A DNA stretch of 64,000 bases. Origin: Bradyrhizobium sp. G127. GTDB taxonomy: Bacteria; Pseudomonadota; Alphaproteobacteria; Rhizobiales; Xanthobacteraceae. Where the stretch lies: positions 1,798,001 to 1,862,000 of the forward strand of contig NZ_JAKFGN010000001.1 in NCBI RefSeq assembly GCF_021502575.1, given 5' to 3'. The translations under genes were made by a program, and so were the position numbers. The number at the start of each line of letters is the position of its first letter. Positions within the stretch are counted from its first letter, which is position 1. This document shows positions 58,428 to 64,000 of this stretch, one piece after another. The notes beneath the pieces were generated by a model. The model saw nothing but the letters and a program-made list of their open reading frames with translations. It was not told the DNA's origin and made no database searches.

Positions 58428-59300
58428 TCAGGTTCGCTTGGCCTTATCTTTCTCGTTCTGCGCCATGATGGCGTCGCGCGCGGCCTTCCAGTCATCGTCC
58501 TTCCAGTCGCGCAATTGGTAGAAGTTGCCGCCCATGGCCAGCGCCTGCGCGCCGTCCATGGCGATGGTCTCGCCGTTGATCCAGTCGCAACCGCCGGAGA
58601 TCAGGAACGTCGCGAGGTTTTCCAGTTCGCTCATACTGCCGACGCGGCCCATTGGATTCATGGCGATGGTGCGCGCACCGGCTTCATCGCCGGGCTTGAT
58701 GCGCTTGCTCATGCCTTCAGTCGGGATTTCGCCAGGCGCGATTGTATTGAGACGGATGCCATAACGGCCCCATTCGGTGGCGAGCGACATGGTCATGGCG
58801 TGAATCGCGGATTTGCTCATGGCGGAGGGCACCACATAGGGGCTGCCATTGCGTACCCACGTCACCGTGATGGAGACCACATTGCCGCGATGGCCCCCGG
58901 CGATCCAACGCCGGCCAACGGCGTGGGTGACATAGAACGTGCCGTGCATCACGATGTTGGCGACGGCATCGAAGCCGCGCGGCGTGAGATCCTGCGTGCG
59001 AGAAATAAAATTCCCGGCCGCATTGTTGATGAGGTCGGTGAGGGGACTGTCCTTGAACGCGCTCTCGATCATCGCGTCGACCGCGGCGGCGTCGCGAATA
59101 TCGACGCCATGGGCCGTGACCTTGCCGCCATGCAGCTTCATCAGTTCGGCGGCGGTGTCGTCGCACACGCCCTTGCGTCGGCCACAGATGTGGATTTCCG
59201 CGCCGAGCGAGAGAAACTTCGCCGCCATGGCCTTGCCGAGGCCGGTGCCGCCGCCGGTCACCAGGATTTTGCGGCCTTCGAGGAGACGATCTTTAAACAT
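58428..59300 (-). CDS. SDR oxidoreductase, 2,4-dienoyl-CoA reductase-like
   Basis: A 290-residue short-chain dehydrogenase. The ATG at 59300 (MFKDRLLEGRKILVTGGG) follows AGGA. The cofactor motif is TGGGTGLGKAMA, with GRRKG after the second strand suggesting NADPH. Beyond NNAAGNFISRT, the usual YxxxK site is replaced by PYVVPSAMSKSAIHAMTMSLATEWG, which is the Ser/Lys arrangement of dienoyl-CoA reductases lacking the catalytic Tyr. PGEIPTEGMSKRI matches that subgroup. It is divergent from the crotonase gene and probably belongs to the same acyl-CoA pathway. Confidence 0.88.
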   Translation of the reverse strand: MFKDRLLEGRKILVTGGGTGLGKAMAAKFLSLGAEIHICGRRKGVCDDTAAELMKLHGGKVTAHGVDIRDAAAVDAMIESAFKDSPLTDLINNAAGNFISRTQDLTPRGFDAVANIVMHGTFYVTHAVGRRWIAGGHRGNVVSITVTWVRNGSPYVVPSAMSKSAIHAMTMSLATEWGRYGIRLNTIAPGEIPTEGMSKRIKPGDEAGARTIAMNPMGRVGSMSELENLATFLISGGCDWINGETIAMDGAQALAMGGNFYQLRDWKDDDWKAARDAIMAQNEKDKAKRT

Positions 59301-59332
59301 GGTGCAATCCTGCCCTGACGTGTTTTTGTTCA

Positions 59333-59352
59333 TTAGTTAGTTGATTAATTAA
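59333..59352. promoter_or_regulatory. AT-rich imperfect palindrome in the SDR/crotonase divergent promoter
   Basis: TTAGTTAGTT followed by GATTAATTAA is an imperfect inverted repeat (7 of 10 positions) with a 4-bp rhythm, in otherwise GC-rich DNA between two acyl-CoA genes. It could bind a TetR- or MarR-type regulator responsive to acyl-CoA. No regulator gene is adjacent. Confidence 0.4.
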
Positions 59353-59406
59353 AACAGCATGGTCTAATCGTGTAAAGAGAGAAACAAAACAATCCGGGAG
59401 AACGCC

Positions 59407-60219
59407 ATGACTGTCGCCACGACGGATCGCATTACGGTTTCAATGTCCGAAGGCGTCGCCGACGTTCGCCTCGTCCGTGCCGACAAGATGAATGCGCTGG
59501 ATGTGGCGATGTTCAACGCACTGGTGGACACGGCGGAGCGGCTCAGGAGCGAGAAGGGCCTGCGCGCGGTGGTGCTGTCCGGCGAGGGACGGGCGTTTTG
59601 CGCGGGTCTCGACATGGGACGTTTTGCCGCGATGGGCGAAGGCACCAGCGACCTGCGCGATCTTGCCAAGCGCACGCATGGCCTCGCCAATCATTCGCAG
59701 CAGGCGGTTTGGGGCTGGCGGCAATTGCCGGTACCTGTAATTGCCGCCGTGCATGGCGTTGCGTTCGGCGGCGGCTTTCAATTGGCGATCGGGGCGGACA
59801 TGCGTTTCCTCGCGCCGGATACGCGCATGTCGGTGACGGAAATCAAATGGGGCCTGGTGCCTGACATGGCGGGCACGCCGATCCTCGCACGCCTCGTGCG
59901 CGACGACATTCTGCGTGATCTGGCTTTCACCGGCCGGATTTTCTCGGCGCAGGAGGCGATGAGCTACGGCCTCGCGACACGGATCTGCGACGATCCGCGC
60001 AAGGAGGCCCTGGAAACCGCGCGCGAGATCGCGGGCAAGAATCCGGACGCCATCCGCGGCATCAAGCGGATGCTGAACAATCTCGGCGGCGATCCGGGTC
60101 CTGCGCTGCTGGCGGAATCCGTCGAGCAGATGAAGGTGATGGGAACGCCCAACCAAACCGAGGCCGTGCGGGCCAATATCGAGAAACGCGCGCCGAAATT
60201 TGTGGATGGGTCGAACTAG
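59407..60219 (+). CDS. Enoyl-CoA hydratase/isomerase (crotonase) family protein
   Basis: A 270-residue crotonase. The ATG follows CGGGAG. The oxyanion loops are GRAFCAGLDMGRF and HGVAFGGGFQLAIGADMRF. The Glu of TEIKWGLVPDM matches the second catalytic Glu of rat enoyl-CoA hydratase (Glu164), but the first (Glu144) is replaced by Gln in GGGFQ. The protein may therefore be an isomerase or another crotonase-type enzyme and not a classic hydratase. It lies 12 bp before an acyl-CoA ligase gene and is divergent from the SDR gene. Confidence 0.9.
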   Translation: MTVATTDRITVSMSEGVADVRLVRADKMNALDVAMFNALVDTAERLRSEKGLRAVVLSGEGRAFCAGLDMGRFAAMGEGTSDLRDLAKRTHGLANHSQQAVWGWRQLPVPVIAAVHGVAFGGGFQLAIGADMRFLAPDTRMSVTEIKWGLVPDMAGTPILARLVRDDILRDLAFTGRIFSAQEAMSYGLATRICDDPRKEALETAREIAGKNPDAIRGIKRMLNNLGGDPGPALLAESVEQMKVMGTPNQTEAVRANIEKRAPKFVDGSN

Positions 60220-60231
60220 GCGGGCGCTGTC

Positions 60232-61782
60232 ATGACGGCATCCGCTGCGCCGCTCGCCACCGGCATCATCAGCGGCGATCGCCGCAAATCGCGTGACGAG
60301 GTCAACGATCGTGCACGCCTGATCGCGGGAGGTCTCGCGGCGCTTGGTATCAGGCCGGGCGACAGCGTCGGCATCCTAATGCGCAATGACATCGCGTTTC
60401 TTGAAGCTGCGTATGCGGTGATGATGCTCGGAGCCTACGCGGTGCCGGTCAACTGGCATTTCAAGGCGGATGAAATTGCCTATGTCATGGAGGATTCCGG
60501 CGCGCGCGTGCTGATCGGCCATGCCGATCTGCTGCATGGGCTTCACGGGATTGTTCCTCCGGGCGTCACGATGCTCAGCGTATCGCCGCCGCCTGAGATC
60601 GTGGACACGTACCGTATCGATCGTGCGCGTCTTGAAGGCGTACCCGGAGCGCTCGATTTCGATGGCTGGCTCGCCAAGCAGACGCCATATGATGGTCCGG
60701 CGCTGCCGCAGCCGCAGAACATGATCTACACCTCCGGCACCACCGGGCATCCCAAGGGCGTCAAACGTTACGCTCCGACGCCTGAGCAGACGGCATCGAT
60801 GGAAGCGATGCGCGCGCTGATCTACGGCTTGAAACCCGGCGTGCGCGCGCTGTTGCCGGGACCGCTGTACCATTCCGCGCCGAATGCGTTCGGTCTTCGC
60901 GCCGGGCGGCTCGCCGACGCCCTGGTGCTGATGCCGCGCTTCGATCCCGAGGAATTTCTGCGCATCATCGATGAGCAGAGGATCGACAACGTGTTCATGG
61001 TGCCGACCATGTTCACCCGCCTTCTGAAGCTGCCCGAACACGTCCGCAAGTCCTACGATGTGTCCTCGCTGCGCCACATCATCCACGCCGCCGCGCCGTG
61101 CCCGGCCGAAGTGAAGCGCGCCATGATCGAATGGTTCGGGCCGGTGATCTATGAATTCTACGGCAGCACCGAATCGGGCGCTGTGACTTTCGCCAGTTCC
61201 GAAGATGCCTTGAAGAAGCCCGGCACGGTCGGAAAGATCTCGCCGGGCGCGGAGTTGCGATTCATCGGTGACGATGGCCGGATTTTGCCGCAGGGCGAGA
61301 TCGGCGAAATCTACTCACGCATCGCCGCCAATCCCGATTTCACCTATCATAACAAACCTGAGAAGCGCGCCGAGATCGATCGCGACGGTTTCATCACCAG
61401 CGGCGATGTCGGCTATATCGACGCGGACGGCTATGTGTTCATCTGCGACCGCAAGCGCGACATGGTGATTTCCGGCGGGGTCAATATCTATCCGGCGGAA
61501 ATCGAGGCGGTGCTGCACGGCATTGCCGGCATTCACGATTGCGCCGTGTTCGGCATTCCCGACGAGGAATTCGGCGAGGCGCTGATGGCGGTGATCGAAC
61601 CGCAACCCGGCGCTGTGCTGGATGTGGCAGTGATCCGCGAGCAGCTCAAGTCCTCGCTGGCGGGCTACAAGGTGCCGAAACACATCGAGATCCAGGCCAG
61701 CCTGCCGCGCGAGGATTCCGGCAAGATTTTCAAACGGCGGCTGCGTGATCCGTACTGGGAACGAGCAGGGCGCAAAATTTAG
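60232..61782 (+). CDS. Acyl-CoA synthetase (AMP-forming)
   Basis: A 516-residue ANL-superfamily ligase that activates a carboxylic acid with ATP and CoA. The P-loop is MIYTSGTTGHPKGVKR, the A5 motif YEFYGSTESGAVTF, the A7-A8 hinge TSGDVGYIDADGYVFICDRKRDMVISGGVNIYP-like region, and the C-terminal catalytic Lys in LPREDSGKIFKRRLRD. The order crotonase then ligase, with the divergent SDR, suggests degradation of a fatty or aromatic-side-chain acid. Chain length cannot be read. Confidence 0.92.
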   Translation: MTASAAPLATGIISGDRRKSRDEVNDRARLIAGGLAALGIRPGDSVGILMRNDIAFLEAAYAVMMLGAYAVPVNWHFKADEIAYVMEDSGARVLIGHADLLHGLHGIVPPGVTMLSVSPPPEIVDTYRIDRARLEGVPGALDFDGWLAKQTPYDGPALPQPQNMIYTSGTTGHPKGVKRYAPTPEQTASMEAMRALIYGLKPGVRALLPGPLYHSAPNAFGLRAGRLADALVLMPRFDPEEFLRIIDEQRIDNVFMVPTMFTRLLKLPEHVRKSYDVSSLRHIIHAAAPCPAEVKRAMIEWFGPVIYEFYGSTESGAVTFASSEDALKKPGTVGKISPGAELRFIGDDGRILPQGEIGEIYSRIAANPDFTYHNKPEKRAEIDRDGFITSGDVGYIDADGYVFICDRKRDMVISGGVNIYPAEIEAVLHGIAGIHDCAVFGIPDEEFGEALMAVIEPQPGAVLDVAVIREQLKSSLAGYKVPKHIEIQASLPREDSGKIFKRRLRDPYWERAGRKI

Positions 61783-61857
61783 GGGCGCGGCTTGCGTCCT
61801 CCGCGAAAAATTGCGACTTGAGGAATGCCGGTCATTTCTCGCGCAAGCGGATCATTC

Positions 61858-64000
61858 ATGTCGCCCGACGCGTCTTCACCCAGAAACCCTGATAGCAGGC
61901 TTCAGGACGGCGAAGTTCCGTCATCCGACGACGATGCGCTGCTGCGTGCCGATATCCGGCGACTCGGGCGCATTCTCGGTGACACCGTGCGCGATCAGGA
62001 AGGCGCGGATGTCTTCGATCTGGTCGAGCGCATCCGCCAGACCTCGATCCGTTTTCATCGCGACGACGATAAGCCGGCGCGCCGCGAACTCGAAGCCATT
62101 CTCGACGGCATGTCGATTGCGGAGACTGTCCGCATCGTCCGCGCCTTCAGCTACTTCTCGCATCTGGCGAATATCGCCGAGGACCAGAACAACATCCGGC
62201 AGCGGCGCGCGCAGGACATGGCGGGCGTGGCCGCGCGTCCCGGGACATTGGCGCGGGCACTGTCGCGCGCGAAGGACGCGGGCATCGACGCCGATGCGCT
62301 GCGGGCGTTCTTCGCCAGGGCTCTCATGAGTCCGGTGCTGACAGCGCATCCGACCGAGGTTCGCCGCAAGAGCACCATCGACCGCGAAATGGAAATCGCG
62401 TCGGTGCTCGACATTCGCGACCGCACCCAGATGACCGCGGACGAGATCGCGGCCAGCGACGAGCAGTTACGCCGCGCGGTGGTGACGCTGTGGCAGACCA
62501 ATCTGCTGCGCCGGACCAAGCTGACGGTGCTGGACGAAGTCGCCAACGGCCTGTCGTTCTATGACTACACGTTCCTGCGCGAGGTGCCGCGGCTGCATTG
62601 CGCGCTGGAGGACCGTCTGGCCGAAGAGGGGGGCACGGCACCGAATTCACACGACGCGCCGGAATTGGCAACTTTCCTGAAAATGGGAAGCTGGATTGGC
62701 GGCGACCGCGACGGCAATCCGTTCGTCACTGCCGATGTGATGCGTGGCACGTTGAAGATGCAGAGCACGCAGATTCTGCGCTTCTATCTCGCCGAACTGC
62801 ACGAACTCGGCGGGGAATTGTCGCTCGCCGCGCATCTGGCCGATGTGTCGCCGGACCTGCGTGCGCTGGCTCAGCAGTCGCCAGATCCGTCGCCGCACCG
62901 GACTGGTGAGCCTTATCGCCTCGCGGTCTCCGGCATCTATGCGCGGCTCACGGCTACTGCCCGCAAACTGGAGATCGAGACCAGCCGCCCGCCGGTGGGC
63001 GCCGCCGAGGCCTATGTCGGGCCGGATGAACTGGCGCGCGATCTTGACGTGCTGCACGCCTCATTGGTCGCCAACAATTCGCTGGTGATCGCACGCGGGC
63101 GGCTGCGGCATCTGCGCCGCGCGGTGGATTGCTTCGGTTTCCATCTCGCCGCCCTCGACATGCGGCAGAATTCTGCCGTGCATGAGCGCACCATCTCGGA
63201 GTTGTTTGAGGCGGCTGAACCGGGCACGAGCTACAAGAACATGGCGGAAGACGCGCGCATCGCGCTGCTGTCGCGCGAGTTGAATACCGCGCGCCCGCTG
63301 GCGTCGCCATTCGTCGCATACAGCGAAGAGACGATCAGGGAACTGGCTGTGCTGCGCGCGGCTGCGGAAGCCCACGCTACGTTTGGCGGCGCAGTGATCC
63401 CCCAGTGCATTATCTCGATGACGGAAGGTGTCTCGGACCTTCTCGAAGTGGTCGTGCTGCTCAAGGAAGCAGGGCTGGTCGCGCCCGACGGAACCAGCCG
63501 TCTCAATATCGTACCGCTGTTTGAGACCATCGACGATCTACGCCAGTGCGCACAGATCATGGATGGCCTGTTTGCGCTGCCGGAATATCGCCGCCTTGTC
63601 GAGAGCCGCGGTAACATTCAGGAAGTGATGCTCGGCTATTCCGACAGCAACAAGGATGGCGGTTTCGTCACTTCGGGCTGGGAACTGTACAAAGCCGAGA
63701 TCAGTCTTGTCGACGTATTCGAACGTCACGGGGTGCGCCTGCGGCTGTTCCACGGCCGTGGCGGCTCGGTCGGTCGCGGTGGCGGGCCGAGCTACGACGC
63801 CATTCTGGCGCAGCCGGGCGGGGCGGTGAACGGTCAGATCCGCATCACTGAGCAGGGCGAAATCATTTCGAGCAAGTATTCCAACGCCGATGTCGGGCGT
63901 CACAACCTCGAAATTCTCGCGGCGGCGACGCTGGAGGCGAGCCTCCTGCAACCAAAGCATTCCGCCCCGCGAGACGAATACATCGCGGCGATGGAGGAAT
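61858..64000 (+). CDS. ppc: Phosphoenolpyruvate carboxylase, N-terminal three quarters (cut by window edge)
   Basis: A frame of 714 codons running off the window end; the full enzyme is about 930 residues. It adds bicarbonate to PEP to make oxaloacetate, refilling the TCA cycle. Present motifs are [13 protein letters not shown] (catalytic His), [42 protein letters not shown], and the PEP-binding [14 protein letters not shown]. The C-terminal allosteric part is outside. ATG 61858 is preferred; an in-frame ATG at 61825 has its AGGA too close. It follows the ligase gene by 75 bp, but no functional tie is evident. Confidence 0.95.
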   Translation, partial: MSPDASSPRNPDSRLQDGEVPSSDDDALLRADIRRLGRILGDTVRDQEGADVFDLVERIRQTSIRFHRDDDKPARRELEAILDGMSIAETVRIVRAFSYFSHLANIAEDQNNIRQRRAQDMAGVAARPGTLARALSRAKDAGIDADALRAFFARALMSPVLTAHPTEVRRKSTIDREMEIASVLDIRDRTQMTADEIAASDEQLRRAVVTLWQTNLLRRTKLTVLDEVANGLSFYDYTFLREVPRLHCALEDRLAEEGGTAPNSHDAPELATFLKMGSWIGGDRDGNPFVTADVMRGTLKMQSTQILRFYLAELHELGGELSLAAHLADVSPDLRALAQQSPDPSPHRTGEPYRLAVSGIYARLTATARKLEIETSRPPVGAAEAYVGPDELARDLDVLHASLVANNSLVIARGRLRHLRRAVDCFGFHLAALDMRQNSAVHERTISELFEAAEPGTSYKNMAEDARIALLSRELNTARPLASPFVAYSEETIRELAVLRAAAEAHATFGGAVIPQCIISMTEGVSDLLEVVVLLKEAGLVAPDGTSRLNIVPLFETIDDLRQCAQIMDGLFALPEYRRLVESRGNIQEVMLGYSDSNKDGGFVTSGWELYKAEISLVDVFERHGVRLRLFHGRGGSVGRGGGPSYDAILAQPGGAVNGQIRITEQGEIISSKYSNADVGRHNLEILAAATLEASLLQPKHSAPRDEYIAAMEE

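Noticed and set aside
1-64000. CRISPR arrays, tRNA or rRNA genes, complete insertion sequences, prophage
   Set aside because: Intergenic spaces are mostly under 450 bp and none shows spacer-repeat regularity, cloverleaf sequence, transposase or phage genes. A tool scan (tRNAscan-SE, ISfinder) would settle this.

Overview
The window is high-GC DNA with dense, mostly short-spaced genes. It most likely comes from an alphaproteobacterium of the Bradyrhizobium/Rhodopseudomonas/Afipia group (Nitrobacteraceae). This rests on gene content (many periplasmic binding proteins, TTT and TRAP carriers, a DUF6894-type small protein, SelO, Ppc) and on small palindromic intergenic repeats of a style common in that group. 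It is an inference from reading, not a database result. No rRNA, tRNA, CRISPR array, phage or complete insertion sequence was seen. The region looks like ordinary chromosome rich in transport and catabolism genes.

Layout. 1-3.3 kb: an RND efflux pump (inner-membrane pump cut by the window edge, plus its adaptor) divergent from a TetR regulator. 3.3-12.5 kb: an organosulfonate locus. A leftward operon (binding protein, FAD/NAD(P) enzyme, CitE-like lyase) faces a rightward operon of two more binding proteins, SsuD, SsuC, SsuB and a flavin reductase. 12.7-15.7 kb: a divergent hemC, a potassium-channel-like protein with a zinc ribbon, and hemE. 15.9-27 kb: nitronate monooxygenase, SelO, a 28-residue membrane peptide, an RraA-like protein divergent from a D-2-hydroxyacid dehydrogenase, an unknown cysteine-containing protein, an MFS carrier, oligopeptidase B, an M20 amidohydrolase and NikR. 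27.2-34.9 kb: a tripartite tricarboxylate transporter (TctCBA), a DAO-type FAD oxidoreductase, and a TAXI-TRAP transporter on the other strand. 35.2-40.2 kb: a second RND system, this time with its TetR regulator as first gene of the operon behind a clear palindrome. 40.3-44.5 kb: an ABC exporter (ATPase plus FtsX-type permease) with an AttH/CrtC-like secreted protein. 44.6-48.5 kb: aldo/keto reductase, TauE-type permease, DUF6894 protein, and a LysR regulator divergent from a DUF1445 protein. 48.6-53.3 kb: a complete branched-chain-amino-acid-type ABC importer with a terminator after the binding-protein gene. 53.3-61.8 kb: alpha/beta hydrolase, O-acetylhomoserine sulfhydrylase, amidase, another Liv-type binding protein, a dienoyl-CoA-reductase-like SDR, a crotonase and an acyl-CoA ligase. 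61.9-64 kb: the first three quarters of phosphoenolpyruvate carboxylase.

How the genes work together. The ssu genes form a self-contained sulfonate scavenging unit: capture, import, FMNH2 supply and desulfonation. The two RND systems share architecture but differ in regulator placement. The 55.6-61.8 kb genes suggest import of an amide or carboxylate, amide cleavage, CoA activation and CoA-ester processing, but no substrate can be named from sequence.

The least ordinary signals are non-coding. A composite hairpin exactly buries the ribosome-binding site of the amidase gene, and a second hairpin just upstream carries matching arm sequences, so the two could exchange partners. A 79-bp palindrome supplies the ssuB stop codon. 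Several families of paired palindromic repeats recur through the intergenic spaces. Among proteins, the divergent HemC and the zinc-ribbon channel stand out.
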